In this document: piece after piece, positions 1 through 10,450 of the stretch
Layout: each line of letters begins with the position of its first letter
How positions within the stretch are numbered: position 1 is the first letter of the stretch
Source: Rhizophagus sp. LPA8_4_AMF
Taxonomy: Eukaryota; Glomeromycota; Glomeromycetes; Glomerales; Glomeraceae
DNA length: 33,260 bases
Assembly (NCBI GenBank): GCA_021464525.1
Contig: JADRCO010000462.1
Span: forward strand, 1 to 33,260
Direction: 5' to 3'
Made by a program: the position numbers and the translations under genes
The notes under the pieces: generated by a model
What the model was told of the DNA's origin: nothing
Database searches by the model: none
What the model saw: only the letters and a program-made list of their open reading frames with translations

Positions 1-110
1 GATATCCCCTAATCCTCTCATCCGATCCGTTTAAAAAAGTTCAATCCGGATAACCGTAAATGACGGATATCCGTCCACGGATACGGATTGCGGATGAACG
101 GGTTGAAACA
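1..110. repeat. CGGAT-rich repeat remnant with 12-bp palindrome
   Basis: The first 110 bases hold repeated CGGAT/ATCCG motifs, including a perfect palindrome ACGGATATCCGT at 63-74, followed by further CGGATACGGAT copies. It is more GC-rich than its surroundings. This looks like the edge of a dispersed repeat cut by the window border. No coding capacity is seen. Confidence 0.4.
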
Positions 111-1289
111 CTACGTTTAGTGGGCGTGGTTTTTTCATTACGAGCGTAACAAATAGGCATCAGGCCTCTCCAGTCACGTAAGTCACGTATAAGGTGACAA
201 ATAAACGTCACACCATATTTAAAGTCACGTGATATTCGTAAAAACCGTGGAGATGCAAAGGAAATTAAAAAAGAATTATTTTTTTCCTCATAAAATAACT
301 TATGTCATACATAACAAGGCATCTTCACCCTTAGTGGTAAGGGGTTTTGCTTAATTTGCATGATAAAATAGATATAAATTATTATTATTTGTAAGCAATC
401 ATCAGTAAATGTTATTTTCAAATTGTATTATTGACGAAAAAATTTCCTTATTTCTAATTTAATAATTTAATACCTCACTAAAACGCTAATTTATGACAAA
501 GTAATATTTATATATACATACAAATATTGGAAATATTATAAATATTATTAAATTATGGGAAAGCCAAAATAGGGTAAATGGATTAATAATCAGGGGTAGG
601 AAAAAAAAATGAAATCTTTTTTTTTTATGGCAATCTGAAGATTCATAGGTTCTCAAACGTTGACATTGGCTTTTCATAAATTTTTCATTAATTTACGCGA
701 AAAAAACAATGTAATAATTACTTAACAACGCACTACACTAATTGTTGATTGAATATAAAAAATACAGTCATGTAGATTCGTTTTTTAAGTATTTGCATAA
801 TAGAAGTTAGCTTTATTCAAATAAGATCAGAGACGATCAAATCGCTTTTTACACTTTTTACAATATACCCAAATATAAATTTACTAGAATTTTCTTCATA
901 ACACAATACCCGCTTTAAAGTGTTGTCAAACGACTTGTTATAAATAAGATTTTTATTTAAAATTATTTTTGGGTTTTTGAAAACAATTCTTTCTTAAAAT
1001 ATTTTAACAATAAATAATATTCTGAAATATTTTAAAGAATAAATTTAAAAAATTGGACAAAATCAGATCAGTAGTTAAATGTCATATCAAAATATATAAA
1101 ATATTAATTTATCCTCTGGCTCGTTTTTATAAAATTTGACGTATTTTAATTCACTTAATTAGAAATTTAATAACCCAGGTGATATCATCCATGAAACTAA
1201 TTTTAACCTTTTTTTTAAAAAAAAAAAAACTCTTCTGGATCTTTCTTTGTGAACAATCTTGAACTTCTTTTCATAAACAATATATGAGG
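111..1289. other. AT-rich stretch without recognised gene
   Basis: No open frame here resembles a known family. Short CACGTG/CACGTA motifs occur near 170-235 and long A/T runs near 600-630 and 1210-1230. I see no RNA gene or clear repeat element. Confidence 0.4.
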
Positions 1290-1640
1290 ATTGCTTCCTT
1301 ATTATGATATGGCTCATGATTTGTCATGAGATTTAATCTTAAACTCTTCCGTCAATTTTTGACACAATTAATCGGTATTGGAATGATGCACTTCAGAAAT
1401 TATTTTATGATGAATTTTATATAAGGATTGTTAATAAAAAATTCTGTAATACGTGAACGAATCAAAGAAGCAGATGAAATTAATAAAAAGATACTTTTTT
1501 CCAGAAACATCTTCGCCTTTATTATCTACTGGTACTCTTTCGTATATACACATCTTATAAGAGTAGACTATGATTTTAAAAATCTTCCGGTTCCTAAAAA
1601 TGCTGTAAAAATAAGCATTATGAAACAAGTCGTATTTTAA
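1290..1640 (+). pseudogene. TKL protein kinase fossil (end of C-lobe and C-terminal tail)
   Basis: Fragments in shifting frames match the 3' end of the common Glomeromycete TKL kinases. From 1297 one frame reads PYYDMAHD, the segment that in these kinases follows the G-P-F/P patch of the C-lobe. Around 1365-1400 another frame reads RYWNDALQK, and 1446-1490 reads RERIKEADEINKK, the charged segment after the kinase domain. It is followed by LLSTGTLSY and DFKNLPVPKNA in different frames. Stops and frame changes separate these blocks and the catalytic part is missing, so this is a decayed gene end. The family tail is recalled from Rhizophagus kinases in general; which paralogue it came from cannot be told. 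Confidence 0.6.
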
Positions 1641-2306
1641 TTACGAAAAACGGCAAATTTTTTCGAGAGATCGTGTTTGTAAATAATTTTGAATTTTTTT
1701 GGTGAAGTGACGATTGATGGAATTATTTTCGATTGATTAGTGATGTATTTGTGCTGATGCTAATACTGTAAGGTATTTAAAAAGTTAAATAATTAAAATT
1801 TAATCACGTGCTCTCTAGCGTTATTTATTTCATCAATAATACAGTATAAATCACGTAACCTACTTTATATCTGATATGTGCACAAAAAACCTAAATAGTT
1901 AATTTAACATATTCTTAATAGTTATTCTTCCTAATAGTTTTCCTCCCTATATTCTTCGAATTAAACATTACGAAATGTTGCTTTAAAAATCACATTTAAG
2001 ATGGACCGTTTAGTAATTTAAAATGTGTCAAAGTTCCTGTTCGCAAACAAGGATAACAGACACAATACTATTCTGGTAATAAGTAATAATTTTATTTTTC
2101 CTCAATTAGAAAGGTTGTTTACGCAATTACGTGTATACGTGACACTTGCATATACATTTATTCATTCTTCAATCTTAAGCAAGGCACGTTATGTCGTTAC
2201 GTTCCCTGTTTTTTACTTTTATTTTTTTGAATTTTTTTTTTTTTTTTTTGACAAAAAAAAATAAATATTACGATATTATTCAGAAATACCTAAATTAGAA
2301 TCGGTT
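1641..2306. other. Upstream region of the Myb-like gene
   Basis: AT-rich DNA without a recognised gene. A long T run (about 2229-2250) followed by an A run lies 55-80 bases before the Myb-like start codon and could be part of its promoter or leader. A 79-codon open frame at 2025-2264 has low-complexity Phe-rich coding and is not credible. Confidence 0.35.
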
Positions 2307-3217
2307 ATGGATCCGAAAGTAACCGAACTAAGTAGTAAAAATCAAAATGATTCATCAGTAAATAGCGTGGGAAAAACTGAGGAACCGAATAACGTTAAAT
2401 CACTTACCAATGATTTAAGGTAAGAAAAAAAATCTTCTTAATAATTTCGTCGAAGTTCTCTTATTTTTTTCTTTTACTTATTTGATTGGAATATTTAAAT
2501 ACTGCTCTTTTTGCTTTTTTTTTTTTTTTAAGTCGAAAAACAACAAGGTATGAACGGCAAATTTTTGACGTGCGATAAATTTTTATGATACGTGTATTAA
2601 CTTATTATTTTTAGTCAAGAGACAAAAGAGAGTCGTTCATCAAGTTCTTCGATAAGTCAATTACCAGAACAACAAATGGTAAATTATATGTAAGCTATCT
2701 ATCATATAATACACTTAATATTATACTTTTCATTAACATTTAGCGTCAAAATAACAATATTTATTATTACTTTAGGCAAATATCTTCAGAAGAATCATCT
2801 ACTGAACAAACTGAAGATAGTTCTAGGTTGGTTATTATGTGCCATATTTTATCATTATTTTGATAATAGATATATCTTATATTAATTAACTCTCAAATTC
2901 TATTTATTTAAAGGAAACGTGGTAAAAAGAGAGTAACGAATAATTCTAATCCTGGTCACGGAAATGAGTTTAAAAGATTATTAAAACGTGTTAAGGTTAA
3001 GTGGAGTGAACAGGAGTTGCATGCACTTGAAGAAGGTATACGTCAATATGGTAAGTCTTGGACAAATATAAAAAAGAAATATGGAAATGAAGGTCAAGTT
3101 CTTGAGCGTCGAACTCAAACCCAACTGAAAGATAAGGCTCGTTCTGAATTTGTTCGTCGATTACGAGATGGAGTTGAACTTGGTGGCTTTGAGATCATGG
3201 ATAAATCTGATATATAA
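2307..3217 (+). CDS. Myb/SANT (telobox-like) DNA-binding protein, five exons
   Basis: Proposed exons are 2307-2419, 2533-2547, 2615-2689, 2776-2826 and 2914-3217, giving 185 residues with all joints in frame. Residues 1-90 are acidic and Ser/Glu/Gln-rich, probably disordered. A basic patch (RKRGKKR) at the start of exon 5 may be a nuclear localisation signal. The C-terminal half is one Myb/SANT repeat: VKWSEQELHAL, then GIRQYGKSWTNI, then RRTQTQLKDKARSE. The third helix resembles the telobox motif (VDLKDKWRN) of TRF/Taz1/Tbf1-type telomere-repeat binders, although the final Trp is replaced by Ala. Introns (113, 67, 86, 87 nt) all begin GT and end AG, and all are phase 2. Likely a nuclear sequence-specific DNA-binding protein; binding to telomeric repeats is inference. 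The start is the first ATG of the open exon-1 frame; the 15-nt exon 2 is the least certain part. Confidence 0.7.
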
Positions 3218-4600
3218 TTTTTGATTAAAAATATATCCAGTAATAGCGTAAAGAAATTATATAAAGAAATTTAGTGTTTAAAAAATTTCTTTAAAATATC
3301 TTGTTAATAAATAAACTAAACGATATAACGAATTCTCAGTTCTAAACTTTTTTGGTAAAATAAATTTGTTTATAAAAATGATACACGAATAAATGTATAA
3401 TTCAATTGCTGTTTGATCAAATATTTTTACATTTAATAAAAACTTTTATGTGAAAAATAAGAGACAGAGTTATTTTATCAGATCTAGCGATCGGTATAAT
3501 TCTTTCCGTGGTGTAGTAACTGCAACGTGAGAAAGAAGTAATCTTTTATATAAAAACATAAAATTATCCTCAGAAAATGATAAATAATAGCCTTCTTTAT
3601 TACTAGTTATTTAAAAAACAATACTAGTTAAATATAATATTTTCTTTATATTTCCTTTCGCGATATTAATCGTACCGCATGATAAAGTAGTATCTGTCGA
3701 TCATTTAGAATTCTTTAGAGATTTTGTCAAACTTTTCATTGAAAAACTTTACAACTAGACTGAAGTTATATATTATTCTGCAAGGAATGATATAGAATTA
3801 GGCGGCGGCGATGGCAAATATTTTGATATCCCAATTCTATTATATCTTTTCACAATCGATTACGTGTCGATTATGTGCGACAAAATTTTTTAAAAATTTT
3901 TTTGTTTCGCATTTAATGTTACACACCCTTTATAACATACATGTAGTGCTCATCTTAAATACTACCGAAATAACTATTTTACCTGTAAAATATGAATAAT
4001 AATTTTAATTTTTTAAAATAGATTTGTGGAAAATATTAATGTGTAAATGGTCGTAATTTCCAGATTAATCTCCACATTTTTTGAAAGTATTTTTGAACCA
4101 TTACATCTTACAAATTATTTTAGCATCGTAAAATTCACAAAGATAATATCTTTGCAATACAATATCAAAAGTGGATACTAACTTAATTCAATCTTAACCG
4201 CTGAACCTAAAAATTCATACAGCTCCCATAAAATTATTTGTAAACATGAGTTTCATCAATAACAATGATTATATTTATAAAATAATTTTTTGATCGTTTT
4301 TAGCTTTTTTAATCTATTTCCACTTACTCGTCCTGTAAAGAAAATATTTTTTATTTCTTTTTTTTGAAATACTTTAATAAGAAAATTTGACTTTGAACCT
4401 AATTTTATCTTAAAAGGTGATATCCCTTATGTGAATAATGATATATGAAAATTTTACAAGCGATAAAAATATTATTAAACCTAGGTAATGCAAACAGAAC
4501 AAACAAAATACTACTTATTTAAAAAACCGGTTAAAAAATTACTAGCATTCCGTTTTTTTTTGTGAATTTACTTTATGAAGTAATATCCGATTTTAATTTA
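3218..4600. other. AT-rich intergenic DNA
   Basis: No gene recognised. A GGCGGCGGCGATGG patch at about 3801-3813 precedes a 62-codon frame without family resemblance. A tRNA-Val-like A-box fragment at 3504-3530 lacks the rest of a tRNA. Confidence 0.35.
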
Positions 4601-5050
4601 CACAATCGACAATTAGCATCAAACAGAGTGCCAATCTCTTATTACAGTATATTATAATATGTGGCCTTTTTTCAAGACAAGGGACCATGTCTAGAATTCT
4701 CTGAAGAAATTATTATCAATATTTATTCAAAAATAGTTCTAGATCTTTAACATTTCCCTTCAGAAACTTCTACAAGGAATTAACAATTCATTAGTTAAAT
4801 TTTGTCCCACAATTTCGATTATAATTGCAATTTGGTTAACTGGATTACACAATCAGCACCAACATGCATAGATGGAAGACAAGGAATACGTCTAGAAATT
4901 CTCTGAAGAAATTCTTATCAAAATTTATTTCCAAGATTAGTTCTAGATTTTAACATTTCCGGTTAGAAACTTCTACAAGGAATTAACTTTTGGAATTGTA
5001 AGATCTTAATGAAAGAATCCATTAGTTAAATTTTGTCCACAATTTTTATT
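4601..5050. repeat. Imperfect tandem duplication, about 220 bp, two copies
   Basis: Copy A (4601-4820) and copy B (4848-5050) share blocks in the same order: CACAATC-A---AGCA, then ACAAGG-A---GTCTAGAA-TTCTCTG, AAATAGTTCTAGAT, AACATTTCC, AGAAACTTCTACAAGGAATTAAC and ATTAGTTAAATTTTGTCC. Indels and a short insertion in copy B (near 4990-5020) separate them. The pair ends about 100 bases before the start codon of the triple kinase gene, so it may supply promoter DNA, or may be a transposon remnant. Confidence 0.7.
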
Positions 5051-5056
5051 ATTTGG

Positions 5057-5070
5057 AATATATATATAGT
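5057..5070 (+). promoter_or_regulatory. TATA-like element before the triple kinase gene
   Basis: An alternating AT run (ATATATATATAG) lies about 80-90 bases upstream of the ATG at 5151, a usual place for a fungal core promoter element. In such AT-rich DNA this could be chance. Confidence 0.3.
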
Positions 5071-5150
5071 GAATAATTTTCTTAAATTATTAGGAAAAAA
5101 TTGATATATTATAACAATCCGACGAAACTATATACATAAACTTACTTTCA

Positions 5151-8100
5151 ATGTCGGCGGTTTTATATAAGACATGTAATAAATGTATGATATGTATGAT
5201 ACAAATAATATTCAAGGATGACAAGATTTGTCATGGGTGTCACATAGCAAAGATAGCAAAGAGGATATTTAAATCAAGTGGAAACAAAGTTATTGACAAC
5301 TTTTTCAAGCAAATTTATTATGCTGCAGAATATAGAATATTTGGATTTGTTTCTTATGATCAATTCAAAAATATAAAATTTATTGCCGAAGGAGGATTTA
5401 GTAAAATTTATAAAGCTATTTGGGTTGATGGTCCGATCAAAAATTGGAATGAGATTCTTGATGATAATTGCAATAATATTGTTCGTAAGAATAATTATAC
5501 CATTGTTCTTAAAAAACTTGATAATTCCAATAATATTACATCCAAGGAACTGAATGAGGTACAGACCGTACAGTGCATGATTTTCAATGTAATTAATTAT
5601 GAAAATAAATTAACAATATTATTTTTATTGTAGCTCAAGGAAATTTTGTCAGAAAAATATACTAGTACTAGTAAATACTTTAAATACTTTGGAATAACCA
5701 TAGATCCTATTACTGAAGATATATTAATTATTAAGAATTATTATAATTCAGGTGATTTAATGCATTATTTGAGTAATAACTTCTATAATATTAGTTGGGA
5801 AACAAGGTTAAATAAATTAGATTATATAATAGTTGCTCTTGAAAGTATACATTCCATGGATATTATCCACAGAGATTTACATAGTGGAAATATCTTTATT
5901 GATGAAGATTATGCGCATATAGATGATCTGGGAATAAACAAATCTGCAACTGAATCTACAGATGATAATAATAGTGAGAATTATGGTATTATTCCTTATA
6001 TGGCACCAGAGATTTTTCAAGGGCACAAATATACTAAAGCTTCAGATATATATAGTTTTGGTATGATTATGTGGGAATTTATGACAGGTAGAAGACCTTT
6101 TTGGAATAGAACTCATGATGTAGAGATTATAATCGAAATATGTGATGGTTTACGACCACCAATTGTCACAAATGCACCTATAGGATATATTGAATTAATG
6201 AAAATATGTTGGCATTCAGATCCAAAGAAAAGACCATCAGCTGCTAACATACGTGATAAAATTTTGAAAATGTATGATAATGAAGATAATAATCTAACTA
6301 AATTTATAGAATCATCAGATATCGGACCTGTAACAAAAAATAATCCAGGTGCCATTTATAAGAGTAGATCTTTGGGTTGTATGATTCAATCTGCAATGAT
6401 TATAAGAGGTCAATATAAACCATTATTTTATAACATGGAATGTAAGAATGAAATTCTTTGCTGTCAGACATGCTATAATATAAAAACAATACTTAAACCC
6501 GAATCAAGCGGAAACAAAGCTATTGACGATTTTATCAGATATACACAATTTAATTCTACTGATGATGGAAAATTGGAATTTGTACCCTACAATCGATTTA
6601 AAGATATAGAATTTATTGCCGAAGGAGGATTTAGTAAAGCTTATAAAGCTACTTGGGTTGATGGTCCGATTAAAAATTGGGATGGGATTCATTATAATAA
6701 TTGGAATATAGTTCGTAATAATTATTACACAGTTGTTCTCAAAAAACTTAACAATTCTAAAAATATTACATCAAAGGAGTTGAATAAGGTAAATCCATGT
6801 AAATAATTTATAATCTTCAATAATTATGAAAAATTAATTTTTTTTTTGATTTAGCTCGAGGTATTTTATCAGATTTACTTAAATAAAGAAAGAGATGATA
6901 AATGTTACATTAGTAATTATTTGGGACTTACTCAAAATCCTATTACCAAAGATATTATGATTATTATGCCATATTATAATTCAGGTGATTTGACACATTA
7001 TTTAAGTAATGACTTCTACAATATTAGTTGGAAAACAAAGTTGAATAAACTATGTGAAATAATATGTGACCTTAAATATATACACTTAATAAATCTTATT
7101 CACAGGAATTTACATAGTGGAAACATCTTGTTTGATACACACGCACATATATGTGTCCTGGAAGTAAGTAAATCTGCAATCGAATATACAGATAATAATA
7201 ATGAGAATTATGGTATTATTCCTTATATGGCACCAGAGATTTTTCAAGGGCACAAATATACTAAAGCTTCAGATATATATAGTTTTGGTATGATTATGTG
7301 GGAATTTATGACTGGTAGAAGACCTTTTTTGGATGAAAATCACGATGCAGAACTTATGATTGATATTTGTAATGGTTTACGACCACCAATTGTCACAAAT
7401 GCACCTGAAGGTTATATTAAATTAATGAAAAAATGCTGGCGTTTTGACCCAATGAAAAGACCATTAGATTTTGACATAAATAAGGAACTTTGGGAAATGT
7501 ATGATAAGGAAAGGAATAATTATGATAATAATAATCCAACTAGGATTATAAAATCATCAGATATCGGACCTGTAAAAAAAAATAATCCAGGTGTCATTTA
7601 TAAGAGTAGACCTTTAAGTCGTATGATTCAGTCCGCAATGTCTATAAGAGATGAAATATCATACAGCATGTTATGTAATGAATGTAAGAAAAAAAGAATT
7701 GTATTTTATAATATACAGATCTGTTGGATATGCTATAATATAAAAACAAAACTTAAAACAAGTGGAAACAAAGCTATTGATGAATTTATCAGATATACAC
7801 AAATTACCAATTCTTATGATGGGAAAATGGAATTTGTACCCTACAATCAATTTAATAATATAGAATTTATTGCCGAAGGAGGATTTAGTAAAGTTTATAA
7901 AGCTACTTGGGTTGATGGTCCGATTAAAAATTGGGATGGGATTCATCATATTAATTGGAATATAGTTCGTAATTATAATTATACAGTTGTTCTCAAAAAA
8001 CTTAACGACTCTAAAAATATTACATCAAAGGAGTTGAATGAGGTAAAATCCATGTAACATTTGTATCTTCAATGTAATTATGAAAATTAATGATTTTTTT

Positions 8101-9577
8101 TTTTGATTTAGCTCAAAATATTTTATCAAATTTATTCAAATGAAAATAGAGATAAATATAACATAAGTAATTATTTGGGAATTACTAATGATCCTATTAC
8201 CAAAGATATTATAATTATTATGCAATATTATGATTCAGGTGATTTGATACATTATTTAAGCAATAATTTTTATAATATTAGTTGGAAAACAAAGTTGTAT
8301 GAATTAGGAGACATAGTAAAAGGACTTGTAGTTATGCATAACGAAAAAATTATCCACAGGGATTTACATAGTGGAAATATCTTTATTGATAAAAATAAAT
8401 ATGTAAATGAACATTATCCATATATAGGCGATCTGGGAATAAGTAAGTCTGCAACTGAATCTACAGGTAACAAAAGTGAAAATTATGGTATTATTCCTTA
8501 CATGGCACCAGAGATTTTTCAAGGACAAAAGTATACTGAAGATTCAGATATATATAGTTTTGGGATGATTATGTGGGAGTTTATGACAGGTAGAAGACCT
8601 TTTTGGGATGAAATTCATGATATAGAACTTATAATCAAAATATGTGATGGTTTAAGACCACCTATTTTTACAAATGCGCATAATGAATATATTGAATTGA
8701 TGAAAGAATGTTGGCATTCAGATCCAGAAAAAAGACCAACAGCTGCTAATATAAATTATAGAATTGATGAAATATACGAGAATGAAAAACAAAATTCTCA
8801 TGAAAGAAATCGAACCAAAATTATAAAATCATCAAATATTGGACCTGTAATAATAAATAATCCAGGAGCAATTTATAAGAGTAGATCTTTAAGTTGCATG
8901 ATTCAATCTGCAATGTCTTTAAGAAGTTCAAGGAGTCAATCTATCGGTAAGCGTTCTTATTTTACTAAAGACTATATAGTTACAAAAGAAAAATTTAACT
9001 TTTATATTATTTTTAATCAACCATTTAGATCCATTTCACTATTATCAGAAAAATAACACAGCATCTATTGGTATTTATTTTATCATTGATTGATATGTTG
9101 TTTATGTCATTACTAACTAATAATTAATATCCCTTTTAAAGTTAAAAGAAAGTTTGAAAATAATACAATTGATGATACGAATGATAATGATGGTACGATA
9201 AAAATCAAAATTAATTGTATTTAGCCAATAAACTTAATAACCAATGTTCGTTAATTTAAATATTGTCTAGACCAAAGTGTTAAAAGAAGAAAATTATGCG
9301 AAAATGAAAATAATGGTAATGATAAACATCCTTTATTTTAATAATGTATTGATTTAAAGATTTATATCAAAATTTATATATAAAATCGTTTAGATTACAT
9401 TACGAAAGAAATTGAATTAGATATTAATGCGAATTCCAACAAACCTCAGGATAATGGTAGGCAACTATACTGTGCTTTCTGGTACCTAAATAGTAAATTT
9501 ATCGTTAATTTTTTTTCAATTTAACAAATATAGAATATATCACCAAGGAATTTAATATCGATATCAATAACCTTTGA
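5151..9577 (+). CDS. Triple-module TKL protein kinase (kinase-pseudokinase-kinase), eight exons
   Basis: Exons 5151-5558, 5634-6788, 6855-8042, 8112-8946, 9142-9192, 9271-9315, 9394-9456 and 9534-9577 join in frame to 1262 residues. Each module has a Cys-rich start (CxxC...CxxC, residues 9-30 in module 1; first pair eroded in module 2, intact in module 3), an SGNKxID helix, a glycine loop EGGFSKxYKA, the lysine motif VVLKKL, and a SKELNE helix cut by a phase-0 intron. Module 1 keeps HRD (215-217) and DLG (234-236); module 3 keeps HRD (999-1001) and DLG (1024-1026). Module 2 has HRN (604-606) and VLE (622-624) instead, so both catalytic aspartates are lost. All keep YMAPE and DIYSFGMIMWE. Modules 1 and 3 should be active Ser/Thr or dual-specificity kinases; module 2 is probably regulatory. 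Four small phase-1 exons add a basic/acidic tail (KRKF, KRRKL, two YITKE motifs). No membrane segment is seen. Confidence 0.82.
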
Positions 9578-10018
9578 ATTTATTCAACATTAAATTAGCT
9601 TTATAAAATCCTATTTGTTTTTTATTATTGTATATTAAGGAAAATCATTTGCGTTAACTTAATAGTCGAATACTGATTATAGATAAATTATAAAAAATAA
9701 ATACAATCATTTCTGTTGAAATGGCACCGTATAGTATAATCCCGGCATTTTTTTATACAAAAAACGCCGTATAAAGATTTTCTATTAGTAGATATAGTAT
9801 GTAATTACGAGTACGAAGTATTTTCATATATTTACGTTTAGTAATTTATTTTGTCGAATTTTAGGATAATAAGATATTACTAGCGTGATTTTATTTTGAA
9901 ATAATATAAAAAGATTGTTCTCATTATAAAAAGTTATAATTTTCCCAAATTGAATTTATAAGACTACAGAAGGTTGCGTAAATTATTTAATTTCTTTAAT
10001 TCTCAAAAAGCTAGAAAT
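9578..10018. other. Intergenic DNA after the triple kinase gene
   Basis: Nothing coding is recognised. A short sequence near 9728-9775 (CCGTATAGTATAATCCCGGCA ... CGCCGTATA split by A/T runs) recalls the ends of the 18.5-kb element but does not form a clear inverted repeat. Confidence 0.3.
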
Positions 10019-10450
10019 GGGGACCGCCGCAGCAAAAGGTGGCGATACGATAATTATATAATTTCGAAAAAATCGCAAATAAACAATTGAAATTACGTAA
10101 TCAAATTTTGCCGATCATTGCCAAAAAATTTGAATTTCTCAAAAACGATCTTAATAACTTATAACGAAATTTTACACATAATTAATTGAGAACATTAATT
10201 TTCTTCTAATACATTTATTTTAATTAAATTATGAAATTTGTATAATACTTAAGTTTATGCAATATTTTTGTAAAAAAAATAAAAAAAAACTATTTCAGAA
10301 CCTTTTTTTAAATTTTAATGCTTTTTTATTAATAGATTATAAATGGAAAAATATATTTTCCGAAAGGTTAGACTAGTAAGCATGTGATTATTATAGAATC
10401 TCAAAATTGGATGGATTGACGTATCGCCACCTTTTGCTGCGGCAGGCCCC
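10019..10450. mobile_element. MITE-like element, 432 bp, 31-bp terminal inverted repeats
   Basis: The left end 10019-10049 (GGGG, then CCGCAGCAAAAGGTGGCGAT inside) is the reverse complement of 10420-10450 except at positions 5 and 7 of the repeat. Both ends are flanked by AAAT (10015-10018 and 10451-10454), a possible 4-bp target duplication. The interior is AT-rich with no open frame for a transposase, so the element would be non-autonomous. The arms are much more GC-rich than local DNA, which argues against chance. Superfamily is not assignable from this alone. Confidence 0.8.

Noticed and set aside
188-215. Similarity between GGTGACAAATAAACGTCACACC here and GTGACAGTTAAACATCACACC near 11678
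   Set aside because: A short partial match with no definable ends; may be a worn dispersed repeat but is not enough to annotate as an element.
2025-2264. 79-codon frame upstream of the Myb-like gene
   Set aside because: Low-complexity Phe/Lys end made by T and A runs; it lies in the presumed promoter and has no family resemblance.
3504-3530. tRNA-Val-like sequence (TTCCGTGGTGTAGT...)
   Set aside because: It resembles the 5' part of a tRNA with an A-box, but there is no matching B-box, no anticodon stem and no acceptor stem downstream.
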